Assembly: GCA_031216915.1 (NCBI GenBank)
Contig: CM062289.1
Coordinates: forward strand, 60,382,241 to 60,446,240
Length of the DNA: 64,000 nucleotides
Direction: 5' to 3'
Origin: Pictodentalium vernedei
Taxonomy: Eukaryota > Mollusca > Scaphopoda > Dentaliida > Dentaliidae
The number at the start of each line of letters is the position of its first letter. Within the stretch, counting starts at the first letter, position 1. The position numbers and the translations under genes are program-made. Under the pieces are notes generated by a model that was not told where the DNA came from, did no database searches, and saw nothing but the letters and a program-made list of their open reading frames with translations. Of the stretch, positions 11,201 to 22,877 are shown in pieces.

Positions 11201-12165
11201 GGAAGAAAAGAAAGGAGAACTACTAAGTTAGGCCCATCTAACATAAACCATACAGATAGTGAAAGAGAAGAAAAGAGAACTAAGTTAGTGCCATCTAACA
11301 CAGACGACCGTACAGATAGTGGAAGAAAGGAATGGAGAACTACTAAGTTAGACCCAAGTAACATAAACCATAGAGATAGTGAAAGAGAAGAAAGGAGAAC
11401 TAAGTTAGAACCATCTAACATAAACCATAGAGCTAGTGAAAGGGAAGAAAATAGAACTATGTTCGTTCCATCTAACACAGACCATAGAGATAGTAAAATA
11501 GACGAAAGGAGAACTAAGTTAGTACCATCTAACACAGACCATACAGGCAGTGAAAGAGAAGAAAAGAGAACTAAGTTAGTACCATCTAACACAGACCATA
11601 CAGGTAGTGAAAGAGAAGAAAGGAAAACTAAGTTAGACCTATCTAACACATACCATACAGATAGTGGAAGACAAGAAAGGAGAACTACTAAGTTAGACCC
11701 ATCTAACATAAACCATAGAGATAGTGAAAGAGAAGAAAAGAAAACTAAGTTAGACCTATCTAACACAGACCATACAGATAGTGGAAGAGAAGAAAAGAGA
11801 ACTAAGCTAGTGCCATCTAACACAGACCATACAGGTAGTGAAAGAGAAGAAATGAGAACTAAGTTAGTGCCATCTAACACAGACCATACATATAGTGAAA
11901 GAGAAGAAAAGAGACCCACGTTAGTGCCATCTAGCACAAACCATACAGATAGTGAAAGAGAAGAAAAGAGACCCAAGTTAGTGCCATCTAGCACAAACCA
12001 AACAGATAGAGAAAAGGAAGGAATGAGAACTAACTTAGTACCATCTAGCACAAACCATAGAGATAGTGAAAGAGAAGAAAAGAGACCCAAGTTAGTGCCA
12101 TCTAGCACAAACCATACAGATAGAGAAAAAGAAGGAATGAGACCCATCTAACACAATCATGCAGA
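8281..12165. repeat. 3.9-kb minisatellite, 54/57-bp units with higher-order repeats
   Basis: About 70 tandem units built on 'actaagttagtgccatctaa' plus 'cacaaaccatacagatagtg' and 'aaagagaagaaaagag'. Units are 57 bp or 54 bp, both multiples of 3, so long ORFs stay open on both strands: up to 714 codons on + (10007-12151, a 19-residue unit rich in Lys, Glu, Arg, Thr, Ser, Asn) and up to 358 codons on - (hydrophobic). Between about 10090 and 11100 the array is organised as a three-unit block (54+54+57 = 165 bp) repeated about six times. On + the frame is broken near 9028, 9630 and 9985. No promoter, intron or flanking domain supports a gene, so I annotate it as a satellite. A repetitive extracellular or intrinsically disordered protein is the alternative. 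Confidence 0.85.
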
Positions 12166-12639
12166 TAGTGAAATCAATGCGAATACATTGGATAAACGCC
12201 CAACACATTATCCTGAGGACGGAAATCCAACCCACCCCTTCTGGGTTGGAGTTTGTGTACGCTACTTTTCTAATTTAAACACGAGCAATGTAGCCGGAAG
12301 ACAAAATGCGAAGTCGTCCCTCTAATGGGTAGATGCAAAACCGGTGATACATTCCTCTCCGTTTTGACTTTGTGGGTATTTAGTTAAAAAAAGCCTTTAT
12401 ATCTTTGCAAAATGCCGATTTGAACCGAAAAGACGACCAACAGCACACTGTGGACTGTGCCTTTTGGGGGGCATATAATAGTTGCACCTAATTTATAAGG
12501 CGCGTTCTAAACTGTAGTCTGCGGGCCAAATTTCATAAAGCCTCTAGTTTTCGAGTTCGTTCCGCTGTGTCCGAACAAAGGTTTTTATACATCAATGTGA
12601 CGGTCATTCATTATCTTGATGATCGGAATCTACTGCTGC
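12166..12639. other. No gene seen (intron)
   Basis: Non-coding; nothing recognised. Confidence 0.35.
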
Positions 12640-13270
12640 CAGCCAGGTTGTCTAAGGGTACAAACATGGCGAATATTCGGTGAAATAACTCCTACCCTCT
12701 TAAAAATTTCGAATTTTACTTAAATTCGAAAGTTGCAACTATAGGTTAACAAAATATGTTGCTAAAGAACTTTGATTGCTCATTCTGATTCATTGGGAGT
12801 TAGCCTACACGACTTTATATGAATTACGTCTGTTATGTGTACTTTTCTTGGGAAAATCGTGTTTAAAATGATGTCAAATTTAAGAAAACAATTGGAATTT
12901 TTCAAAATTCACCTAATTTCAGAATGCGGGAATGGCCATCAATTTTGGGTTTATTGAGGTGCCAGTATACCAAAAAATAGGAGAGGTCATATCCCTTTTT
13001 GATTATATAAGAATATATACCGATTTCAACAATGCCTTGCACATAGCTGTTTGAAACTATCATCACCCCTTAAATTTCGAAAATTTCCGAATTTCCCACG
13101 ATTATCAGTCAACTTCCTAAAATGTTAAGATAAGCTACTATGAATCTTATGAGACTATTTACCTTCAAATATTCATATCAATTAATATTATAAATTAATT
13201 GCTTCGTTTTGTGGACTTTTCTGAGATAAGTCGTGTAAAAAATGTCAAATTTACCAAAACAATTCGTTTT
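12640..13270 (+). repeat. Dispersed repeat, arm 1 of a diverged inverted pair
   Basis: Matches the reverse complement of about 16690-17270. Shared stretches include 'aaaatatgttgct', 'ctgattcattgggagttagcctaca', the 'ggccatcaattttgggtttattg' block and 'gaatttcccacgatt'. Many indels separate the arms, so this is an old dispersed element rather than a recent inverted duplication. No coding potential. Confidence 0.65.
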
Positions 13271-14025
13271 TTGGCTAAATTTAATAGATTTTGAATTGAT
13301 GGAACGGAAATAAATTTCGTATTGATTTGGATGTCAACACACTAAAGGCAGTACAAAGGATATCCTTCCACGCATTTGTAGAGTTGTATACCTGTTCGAA
13401 ATTTATACTGCAAACAGTTTGATGACAAACATAAAAAGTCACCCCAACAAATTTACAAAGAGATGCCTCATAAATGCGATTTGTTGACGGTGCCAAAGAA
13501 ATCTTGGACACATACCTGTGTACCTGTCACGCTTGACCGATTTCATGTAAGATAGGACGTTCTCGTCTATATCTCAGTCCACATCTTCTCACAAAGTAAC
13601 AATCAACACCGGAGGACAACTAAGGACTGATCCAATTGGTGTACCATAATTTATCACTGTTAACAGCTGCAAATAATTCGTTCTGATGCTGAGTTAAATG
13701 TAAGTATTAACGACATAATTTATTCCCTGCAATATATTATTATGTGAAGAGGTGGAAACAAGTCATGTGTATGCATTAATTGATAGTTATAAGATTTTCT
13801 ATTCTCTTGAAATACAGTACAATTCAAAAAAAGGTAGCTGTCAAGAATCCTGGCTGATCAGTTTTCCAAAAAAACTACGGAAAGCCAGAATAACAACAAT
13901 TTTGACAAATCTCGAAATCGGAATGTATGTTTTTAACTGGGAAATATAAAGTGATAAACTGCACATAAAAGCGAGAAACACTGACAGAAGACTTACATTT
14001 TGCCTTACCCCGAGGAAAGAATGAA
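13271..14025. other. No gene seen (intron)
   Basis: Non-coding sequence with short chance ORFs on both strands; no family match. Confidence 0.35.
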
Positions 14026-15645
14026 ATGGATAGGTTTATTAAGGAACGAATTAGGTCGCATGAGGTGGAATTCAATGAACCAATTCAAATGATGAAGCTG
14101 ATAAATCTTGCTGATGAAAGCAAGGCATGTAAACTAAGGGTAGCTTCCCAAGAGGTGAAAATTAAGGCTGGTCAGAACCTTTTCGCAAGACTGCTGATCA
14201 TATCACAAGCGCGATCTCGATACATGCGAGATGTGCCACATTAGAAGTTAAGACCACTACTATGGTCCCTGGCAGCTACAGGTGGTTTACTATCGAAAAC
14301 TAGAACACCTGTTATGATGAACATACTAGAGAAGGAGGTTGACTACATTGATTAAGCTCCAGATGATGCTGACGCCGATATGATGCCATGACAATTCTTC
14401 AAGCAACAAAGCACATCCCTGAGAAATTTGCAGATATAGTCGCTCTTGAACCGCGAATCATTCTACAGCTGCAACATCCAACGACGAATAGGGTTGATTT
14501 CATTATCGATAGATACCCAACTCCAATCAAAGAAATAGCAAAAATCCGCCGTAAAATCAAAGGATCTCTACAGATGAAAGTTACTGGAGGAACACAAAAT
14601 TGTCCACAACAATGGAAGAAGTTTCTGTTGTTCAATTATACAAGAAATCGCTGATAAGCTTTTTATTCCATCATTGATAATCGGACTCAAATAATATAGA
14701 GGAAATGCTCGGATCAACATAACAGTGTGTGACTCACGAGGAGATGCGCCACATACTAAAATTGATTGATGGTGTTATTTCGTGCATAATTGTGCCAGAA
14801 CTCACTTTCAAACAAGAAGGCCGACACGCGCTTACTATTTCACGCCTCCATGTTGAACAAGTCCATCGTAAGACGATCTCCAAATGTTGACATTAACATC
14901 CTTGCATGTCACTTTTCTGCAACAATAAATGCAGACATAATATTGGACACTGGAACCCAGAGGCGATCTCGTCTTATTCCAATCAAGGGCTTAGAAGGGA
15001 ACCTGAATTCTGATGTATGCCAGGCACTGCCGGGTCTACATGTAATAACTGGATGTGACTCAATTACGTTCTCTGGCAAAGGAAAGCGAAAACCATTTGA
15101 GATTATAGCTGCAAATGCTGAAATGTGTAGAGCTATTCAGGACTTGGAAGGACGCGCAAATGTCGCAGACTATCTTTTCCGCTCTTGTGAGATGTTGGTG
15201 GGCATGGTGTATGGGGAATTGGTTTTGTCAGAAGTCGTTGAACTCCGATATTAGTTGTACTCAATGAAGAAAAAGACCCAGACCCATCTACTACCATCAG
15301 ATGTATTAAAGATGCACGTCCACAGAGTGAACTATCAAACTTTTCATTTGGACGAATGCTCTCCGTCCTTATGTGGATACTGCAGGTCCGGAGCATCACG
15401 GTCGGATAAATAATGATGGCAAATTGCAACCGCGTTGGACAATATTTCCACTGTCTCCCACAGCGGTACTCATTTACATTTCTTGTGGATGCAAGGGAAA
15501 TTGTGATTCGAAGAAATGTTCTTGTATCAAGAACAAACTTCCCTGTAGCGATGCATGCAAATGTGGAGATGCGTGCAACAATCGTCGCCGCCGTGATAGG
15601 ATAAGTGATAGTGACAGCGACAATGATTATAAGGACAATGCGTAA
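14026..15645 (+). pseudogene. Decayed copy of a metazoan multicopy gene with C-terminal CXC-like domain
   Basis: Fragments in shifting + frames follow the order of a large uncharacterised animal protein family. The first (14388-14654) contains the RVDFIIDRY segment. The next (14790-15254) reads KADTRLLFHA, then PGLHVITGCDSITFSGKGKRK, near the family's typical 'GCDS...GKGK' core. The last (15373-15645) is a cysteine-rich tail, CGCKGNCDSKKCSC...CSDACKCGDACNN, like tesmin/TSO1-type CXC zinc-binding repeats. At least four frameshifts or stops separate the parts, and no introns are evident, so it resembles a dead retrocopy or a mobile-element cargo gene. Function of the family is unknown to me; the match rests on remembered motif order, not a search. 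Confidence 0.6.
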
Positions 15646-15836
15646 TTTTTGCACTGACTATCAATTATAAAATCGTCTACAGAATGACAGGAGACAATTT
15701 CAAAAGTCTAGTCCTTGCTTTAATTTTATTATTAGAACACGATTTGGCATTAAAGATCCGTTAGCCATTCAGATGAACAAATATTGAAAGTGTCATACAC
15801 ATTCATGATCCGGAACCGAGAAGCTGAATCGATGTA

Positions 15837-16125
15837 TTTATTTATTTATTGATGTTCAAGTTCACATATTTCTGCACAATGGCTAACCATGACCGTGACA
15901 GTTTTACGGGTGGAGGAAGCCGGAGTACCCGGAGAGAACCACAGAGCAACGGCGAGCAACTGCCAGCTCAACATACCAACTCCACACAATCAAGGTTAGC
16001 ATTGGTTGAAGACAGGTGCACCATCGACGTGCAGTACGCCTTAGTACACAACGTCACCGTGCCCCCACGTGGGCAATGGGGGTGAAGTGTCTTGCCCAAG
16101 GACACAACGCGGTTGCCGCAGGTGG
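15837..16125 (-). mobile_element. 5'-truncated SINE with 12-bp target duplication
   Basis: The A/T tail (TTTATTTATTT on +) begins at 15837 and the SINE core continues to 16125, where it stops inside the part that should lead into the tRNA-like head. TGAATCGATGTA flanks it exactly at 15825-15836 and 16126-16137. The missing 5' end with a perfect target duplication shows truncation on insertion, as in LINE-driven retrotransposition. Confidence 0.85.
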
Positions 16126-16137
16126 TGAATCGATGTA

Positions 16138-16689
16138 AGATGTTGCAAGTCATAAACGCCTACTATCTTTGTCTTCGGCGTTTGAGTCAATGTTTTATTT
16201 CTGAAATTGGCGAGTGTTCGGATCAAATCATAATTGACTGACAATTTAAAGTTTGGCCACTGAATAAGTTTCCATTGTTATATGATTTCCGTCAATATGA
16301 GGGTGTATTGATCGGCTAATAGACCTTTACTGTTGAAGAGGTACCGTCCAGTATACACAAGTGACCATTTTTTTTAATTGTATTTTTTTCAACGAGAGCC
16401 GACGGGTTTGTAGGTCTGTTATTGTGTATTAGTTGAGGCTACGCGTGTGTTACTTCGTTTTTCCCGAAATATTAAGTGCTAGGATAACTTCTTTTTGTCC
16501 TTTAAGATTCTGTGTTAACCCGGCTCCTGGAGGACCCTGGAGCTGGCGGAAGCAGCAGATTCTCTTATATTAAATGATCGTGTCATTCATGTCAACGCTT
16601 TTCTTGGCCATCAACTAACTTACAACGACCAAATTCGATTACCTTTAAAGAGATGCGAAAAACATTTTTAAAAAAACAAATTCACCAGT
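16138..16689. other. No gene seen (intron)
   Basis: Non-coding; nothing recognised. Confidence 0.35.
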
Positions 16690-17270
16690 TCTATGGAAAC
16701 ATCGGTAAAAGCACACGAATATTACAGAGCAAGATTCTAATATTATAAAAGAATATTATTTGATGCGAAATAATTTCAAAAATATCTACAGTTGCTTTTA
16801 TCTCATCTTTTTGGGAAGGAGACTCACAATCGTGGGAAATTCTGAAATGTTTTAAATTTAGGGAGTGGTGGTAGTTTGTACCAGCCATGTGGCAGACCAT
16901 GCATACATGGGTATAAATACTTATATAATTATTATTAAAGAATATCTGCTGTGCTATTTTTGGCAAACTGGCAGCCCAATAAACCCAAAATTGATGCCCA
17001 TTCCAGCATTCTGAAATTAGGTAAATTTTAAAAAACTGCATTTTTTTAAAAATTTAACATTTTAAACACGATTTGCCCAAGAAATGTACATATTACCGAC
17101 ATACTTCCTGTATAGTCATGTAGGCTAACTCCCAATGAATCAGAATGTCAATCAAAGTTTATTAGCAACATATTTTGGTGACCTCTGGTTACAACCTTCG
17201 AATTTACGTAAAATTTCAATGGGTGGGGGGAGGTGGGGGTGGTTAGGAGTTATCTCCCAGAATTTGTACA
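16690..17270 (-). repeat. Dispersed repeat, arm 2 of a diverged inverted pair
   Basis: Inverted relative to 12640-13270 (see that entry). It contains a G-rich insertion (GGGTGGGGGGAGGTGGGGGT, about 17220-17240) not present in the other arm. Confidence 0.65.
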
Positions 17271-18209
17271 ATGTGCACACATCACCTGTATGGGCACACG
17301 CTGAATGTTCCGATATGTGTGTGTGCACAATGCGAGCACAAAACATGCAGCACATAGGCACATACTGGTATTTTAAGATACTTGTGACATGGCATTTTAT
17401 TATTTGAGGATCCCTTTTGAGGACACCTTTTGGGGGATTTCTATCTGAAGATAATTATGGCTCTTTGTATCTGTTTGACCTGTCCTGCTAGGTCACTATT
17501 TTAAACTTGAAGGAAAAAACGCAAAGTATAGCCGTACTTTAAATGTACCATCAACTTGTCCCAAATTACTTATCCTGTTTAATACCCCATCTGCCATCTG
17601 CACCCTAAGGATAAATCTTCGGTGTAATGTGGACCTGTCCATTGCTTTTTGCAGTGCCCAAACACACCAGGGGTTATTTTTGCCAAGTGCTTCTACACTA
17701 TGGAATTGCCTGCCTATACATATTTGAGACAGTAACTCACTTGAGGCAGCTTGTTAATTACCTGAATCGAGATGAAGTTTTAGTACCACAATTCTTCTTT
17801 CACAATAAATCCCGAAAAACCCAGATACAACCTTGCAGATAGCTCTTATCATATTTTAGCTTTCGTTATATTTTCAATAATTATCTCTCGGTCACCCCCG
17901 CCTGTAGACGCGGCGCACAGGAAACTGCCGAACACTATCTCCTGCTCAGATTTCTCCACGTAAAGGAAGCAAGACCCTTCGTTGAATTGTTCCATTGCTG
18001 TAGATATTTTACTGAATGGAAGAGTTAGTTCTGACCCCCCCCCCCCCCACACACACACCCTAAGCTACAGAGTATAGTGGGCGATAATAGTGTCTCTTGA
18101 GTACTACATCACAATAGATGGCGCCTTGTTGCGCTCAGTGGACATGTTGCAGGGAGTTATGGTGTGTCTGAATTATGTTCTCAAACTCAGCCTCGTAGCT
18201 GATAACATG
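17271..18209. other. No gene seen; C-rich and CA-rich microsatellite near 18034
   Basis: Non-coding. A run of C followed by CA repeats lies at about 18036-18058. Confidence 0.35.
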
Positions 18210-18527
18210 TACAGTTAAAACTAGAAGTCCTGTCATGAAATGCGCGCAAATAACACGTCGATCTGTGCGTTAATCTACGCATTATGACCATAGTAAGGCT
18301 ATCAAATTATGTACATATGGCCTGTGCGCATGCAATGTTTCAGCCAATGGACCGCCGTGTAACCCGGAGGTCCATTGGCAGAATCATTGCCTGTGTTTGC
18401 TTTTAGTTACCAGGAGAACTTCCCGTGCTTTGGATGCCATTCGATATGGCAGTTGCGCGCAATTACTACGCGTAATTAAGCCTAGATAAGCGCACAGTTC
18501 GTGGCTGGACTTCTAGTTTTAACTGTA
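18210..18527. mobile_element. Palindromic TA MITE, family Pal-C (copy 1)
   Basis: Terminal inverted repeats CAGTTAAAACTAGAAGTCC / GGACTTCTAGTTTTAACTG, flanked by TA on both sides, as in Tc1/mariner-type MITEs. The central palindrome (CAATGGACCGCCG...CCGGAGGTCCATTG, about 18340-18380) is shared with families Pal-C and Pal-D elsewhere. No transposase. Confidence 0.85.
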
Positions 18528-19221
18528 TATCCTCAATTAACTGTTTCCCACAAATTCCCTCTTGGGTATTAAGGACAGCGTGTATACATCCTGTTCCGGC
18601 GATTTCCCCGCTCTTTGCCACACCCCTCTAAAACATACTGTGTTCTTTCCTTGCTTGCTAAAGGAAAAGCTGTGCAAATGCAGTTCCACCTGGGCCACCT
18701 GTCCAGACCCTGTGCTTTCCATCCTGCACTTGACCGTCACCTGTTCCAGCTTTCTCTCTTTTATTTGACTTGTCGATTGATTTAAAATGTTTAAACATTT
18801 CTAGTTTCAATGCATCTATTAAAACTAAAATATTTGTATTTTGTAACTCTCACCTCAACCTGTGATAGTTTGAATGAAGACAGCGCAAATAAGGATAATG
18901 CTTCAGGTTTTAGTTTAGTTTAAACAATATTTATTCATGAATTATAATATTATACATACAGATAAATGATAATTACATAATGTTCATGGAGACTTGTAAC
19001 ACAGGTGTATGCATAAAGGTATTTCAACATAGTTGATATACAAGTTGTATGGGTGGGATTCAGCAGTAAGCTATAAGCTTATGCTTCAGGTTTTCTATTA
19101 TACGACACACGTGCCACTTTTGTTACATGTATTTATCATATGACTCGTCCGTTTTGTTCACTTTAATACATTTGATATTTTGTTTTCATATTAATCAGTG
19201 ATAAATAAAGCCTTCCGTCAA
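18528..19221. other. No gene established (intron)
   Basis: A 67-codon minus-strand ORF (18537-18740) looks mildly coding-like but has no recognised family. The sequence GTTTAAACAATATTTATTCA at about 18929 is inverted near 19887-19907, hinting at a 1-kb element around 18929-19907 that encloses several other repeats; not proven. Confidence 0.3.
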
Positions 19222-19411
19222 TTTCATTGGTCAATTTCAAAACTAGACAATTTGATTGGCTGAACAAAATAAAACTGGGCCACATTTTCATAATTTGCAT
19301 AATTAGAGTTGGGAGCTTTCATTGGTTAATTTCAAAACTGGACAATTTGATTGGCTAAACAAAATACAACTGGGTGACACTTGCATAATTTCAGTAGGGA
19401 GAATTTACGAT
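19222..19411. repeat. Two-copy tandem repeat, 95-bp unit
   Basis: TTTCATTGGTCAATTTCAAA (19222) recurs as TTTCATTGGTTAATTTCAAA (19317), followed in both by 'ac-agacaatttgattggct-aacaaaata' and an 'actgggcc/tgacac' block. The copies differ at several sites, so the duplication is old. Confidence 0.75.
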
Positions 19412-19442
19412 ATCTGACCTATTTAAGGTGGGTTATATTGTA

Positions 19443-19666
19443 TTAATCTTTTACCTACAAGAAAAACGCCATTCATTTTTTTTTTATATTTTAACTTTTT
19501 GCTTCCAAAACATAGGTTATGACCCCTCATTGGAACGAGCTCGACGAGCTCGTTCCAATGAGGGGGTCATAACCTATGTTTTGGAAGCAAAAAAATGAAA
19601 AGTTTTAGTTATTCGAGGATGTTTTTTCCAAATGCCGTCTGCAACTCAAGTTTGGTGATCGGTTAA
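19443..19666. mobile_element. Palindromic TTAA MITE, diverged Pal-B copy
   Basis: Contains the Pal-B core (GACCCCTCATTGGAACGAGC and its exact inverse around GAGCTCGACGAGCTC) between TTAA at 19443 and 19663. The terminal sequences have drifted and the inner arm has 'gcttccaaaacatagg' in place of the family's 'gtctcaaaaacatagg', suggesting a subfamily. Confidence 0.7.
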
Positions 19667-19720
19667 AGAGTCATACTAAGTAGCTAATTCATGCGTGTGT
19701 GTGTCATATGATAAATATAA

Positions 19721-19860
19721 TATGAAATGAGTGTTTTTCTCATATAATATTTGTGAAACTCGTCCGAATTTTCCGTTTGGGCTCGCCAGAGGCTCGTCCA
19801 AACGGAAAATTCTTAGACTCGTTTCATAAATATTATATGAAAAAAACACTCATTCCATAT
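19721..19860. repeat. Long palindrome (MITE-like), about 140 bp
   Basis: The left arm TATGAAATGAGTGTTTTTC...CATATAATATTTGTGAAAC is inverted on the right as GTTTCATAAATATTATATG...ACACTCATTCCATA. The middle holds TTTTCCGTTTGG/CCAAACGGAAAA. Only a short spacer separates the arms. Confidence 0.7.
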
Positions 19861-20089
19861 CCTCTGTATATTTATTCACACTGCACTGAAATAAATATTG
19901 TTTAAACGGATTATTTACAACACAATTTAGCTACTATTGACAGAAAAACAAGTACCGACATAGGGAAGTTGGTACTGTGTTACTAGTTTTCGTGCCTGGT
20001 AAACACAATGATGTTCCATGAAGTCAAAGCTGTTTCGATGTGACCACAACTGTCGTGTGAAATGTAGGCATAACTCAGACACGAATTAA

Positions 20090-20700
20090 ATTATAATTAT
20101 CAAATTTCATACAAATGTTTAGCACATCCAGAAAGCGCATCGCTTGTAATAGTTGCTTATACATCTACAAAGTCAAGGTTATACTTGATTGCCATATGTC
20201 GAAGGCCACACGCCATGGCCATCGAACAGTCAGAACTTATCTGGGTGACAATCATGAAACTTCGTATAATTATAAAATAAAATAGGTGTGTGTCATACAT
20301 CATAGCTGGGTCCTTAACTTCAACCATGGTCAACAATTTCAAGGTCGAGGTCAAATTCGAGGTCACACTTAAAAATCTGTCAATATTTGTGTCTCCGCCT
20401 TTACTTTGAAACAATCAAATGACAATTATCAAACTCAGTACACACGTTGAGGACAGTTTGGTGTGTCGTATATAATAGTTGTTTGCGCGTCCACAAGATC
20501 AAGTGTAATTTGAGTACCATACATAAAGAGCAATGACTGAATGTCATTAAGATTCCAGGGTCACATTTAAAATGTGTCGATATCTCACTTAGAATCTGTA
20601 GATATTCGTGTCTCAGCCAAACCTCAGAATGAATCAAACAATCAAACTTCGTACACAAGTTACACGTGGTAAGGCCAGTGGAAAGGTGTGTCGAGTATCA
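20090..20700. repeat. Degenerate dispersed repeat, about 340-bp internal period
   Basis: 'aatagttgcttatacatctacaaagtcaag' near 20146 recurs loosely as 'aatagttgtttgcgcgtccacaagatcaag' near 20486, and 'ggtcacacttaaaaatctgtc' as 'ggtcacatttaaaatgtgtc'. It contains 'aaggtcgaggtcaaattcgaggtc' motifs of the kind common in mollusc non-coding repeats. Minus-strand ORFs of 85 codons here are not convincing. Confidence 0.45.
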
Positions 20701-21174
20701 ATACATGCACCCGCTTTTTCATCTGTTGAGAAACTCTTTTTGCTCTTTCACTCACAGTTTTTACTCCTGTGTTTATAACATGTGACACTCGTGTTATAGC
20801 ATGCTCTTTTCTTAACTTATACAAGTACTAATGATTCAGGGTCGCGCAGTGTAGTAAGGCGTACGGTTCGTCAATGCTATACAGGTACACATGCTCCCAA
20901 CAAATGCTAACCCTGCTTGTACTGGGTGAATTAGTCGGAGAGTCCAACATTTACTCGCCGTTGCTCCGTGGTACCCTTTTTGATAATTCGCCTGTTTCTA
21001 GCCCTACAACTCTTTGGCCCAATATGACGCTGGGCATTGTCAAGTGTCATTAAACCACAATTAATAATTAAATTACAAATCTGTATTTGGTAATTTTGCA
21101 TCTACTGGTACACTTAAATACCCTGTTTCTACGGGATCTATTTCGTACACATATACATTATCATGACCATGTGG
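20701..21174. other. No gene seen (intron)
   Basis: Non-coding; nothing recognised. Confidence 0.35.
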
Positions 21175-21296
21175 ATGTCCTGTAATTTGTATAAGATTCG
21201 AGGTCGTGTTTACAATCAGATCGCAACGAGCCCGTCAGAGCGAGTTGTGATCCGATTGTAAACACGACCGAGACTCTGATACAAATTACAGGACAT
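21175..21296. repeat. Long palindrome (MITE-like), 122 bp
   Basis: ATGTCCTGTAATTTGTAT (21175) is inverted as ATACAAATTACAGGACAT (ending 21296). Inner arms GTCGTGTTTACAATC / GATTGTAAACACGAC also pair, with a few mismatches near the centre. Confidence 0.7.
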
Positions 21297-22227
21297 GCAT
21301 TTAGTCGTGATAATACATTTATCTAACAACCCCGTTACATAAAGCCTGTTTTTCTGTTTTTCAGTTTAACTTAGTTTGGAATTGGTCAAAATTTTGAATT
21401 ACATATTTTAGTGCATAATAACAATGCATATAATGATATTATTTGTCATAGCGCGGTGTTTACCGGAAGTTGGATCTATATGATACGGAAAGAATGGGTC
21501 GTCGATATGATACGGAATCGGAGCACATTATTTGATACGTACCGTTTCTCGTGGTTTTCAGGCCAAAATCTATATGATTGTTAGATAAAGTTTTTTACCA
21601 CCCAATACGTTCGCTTTACATGCATGGTATATTTTAAGTTTCCCAAGTATTTGATGTTGAACTCTTGCGAGCTATGACAGACGTATGTAGGATACCAGTG
21701 GAACTGCTTCATTCTTAAGTTGAATAAATTACGATCTTATTAGATTCTAGCTCCATTTGTGGCCATTCATTTGATGCCCTTACCAGATTGCATCCTCTTA
21801 CGAAATCAGGTACGTGTGGGTTAACCAAATATTTTTTGATTGGAAATTTCAGTTGGTCACTCTTTCAGCTCACAGGTCTCTGTATAACTGGATTACTGGA
21901 ACGTCAGCGACAAACGTGGCCATGCAAACCGCCCTCCACTCCATCCCCACCCAATTCTCAAAATAGTCAGTCAGCAAAAACTCCTCCCAATCCATGATGT
22001 TTGATGACGCGAAAGCTCTTACGTAACAACATAATCACATTCACTTCATCAAATGAATAAAATCTACTAACTCGGCATAATTTTTCCAATCTGGAGACTT
22101 GTTTTTGGTCAATAAAAACTGAAATATATTACACGGATACTGTGTTTCGTTCCCAAAATATCGCGTGTTCAATTCGCTGTAATTTGAGGACACTTTGAAT
22201 GTTTTATTTTGGGGCGTCATATTAATG
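21297..22227. other. No gene seen (intron)
   Basis: Non-coding. A direct echo 'gatatgatacggaa' occurs twice near 21475-21520. No exon or repeat family recognised. Confidence 0.35.
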
Positions 22228-22465
22228 TTAACCTTTAAACCCGAGCGGCTGCTTTTCCGGCCAGGAACATGATACATCACAACGTCATTAAATAGGATGG
22301 CTGTTCAGTATATGTGTTGGGTAGATCAATCAATATTTTCAACTTGCAGCCTCGAGGCTGCAAGTTGAAAATATTGATTGGTCTACCGCAAATAATGAAT
22401 ATGGACTCTTCTAATTGCTGTCATTGAACTGTCAAGGAAGATATCACTATAGTTCAAAGCGTTAA
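22228..22465. mobile_element. Palindromic TTAA MITE, family Pal-A (copy 2)
   Basis: TTAA at 22228 and 22462. The centre is a perfect palindrome ATCAATATTTTCAACTTGCA...TGCAAGTTGAAAATATTGAT around CTCGAG. The sides carry 'ccggccaggaacatgatac' and 'atgaatatggactcttct', as in the other copies. Confidence 0.8.
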
Positions 22466-22877
22466 GTGCATATACATCACTTTGATTTTCAAAATCTATA
22501 AATGCATCAATAAAATCGTTTTGTATGCAGTTTTAAAATTCACAAAGACGGTTTGAAGGGTTATGAGTGTTTCTTTGAAAAACGTAGACCACGTTATATT
22601 ACCCTCATGAGAAAACAGCCCGTAAAGTGGTGACCTGATTAAAATATAATTTTCCGATTGTTTTCGGCTATCGGTGGAAAAGAGACATGGGATTGGTGGA
22701 GTAATTTTCAGTTGAAGCAAATTGTTTGAGAAATCGTACATCAAAACTGGCCAGATCTGTCGAGATGAACCTTGTCATGAGGTGTTAGAAATTGAATTGA
22801 TGGCATGTTTCCTTTTATACTGGTGCCAAGTTACTATCTCTTCGTTCAGCACTTTCAAGAACGAACCTTTATTTATT
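22466..22877. other. No gene seen (intron)
   Basis: Non-coding; nothing recognised. Confidence 0.35.

Noticed and set aside
11071-12147. 358-codon minus-strand hydrophobic ORF in the minisatellite
   Set aside because: It is a shadow of the 54/57-bp repeat, which lacks stops in several frames; no start context or independent support.
18537-18740. 67-codon minus-strand ORF with coding-like composition
   Set aside because: No recognised family, no splice signals, and an equally long opposite-strand ORF overlaps it.
19443-19666. Palindromes as bacterial-type terminators or CRISPR repeats
   Set aside because: The context is a spliced animal gene and the palindromes carry transposon ends with TTAA or TA flanks.
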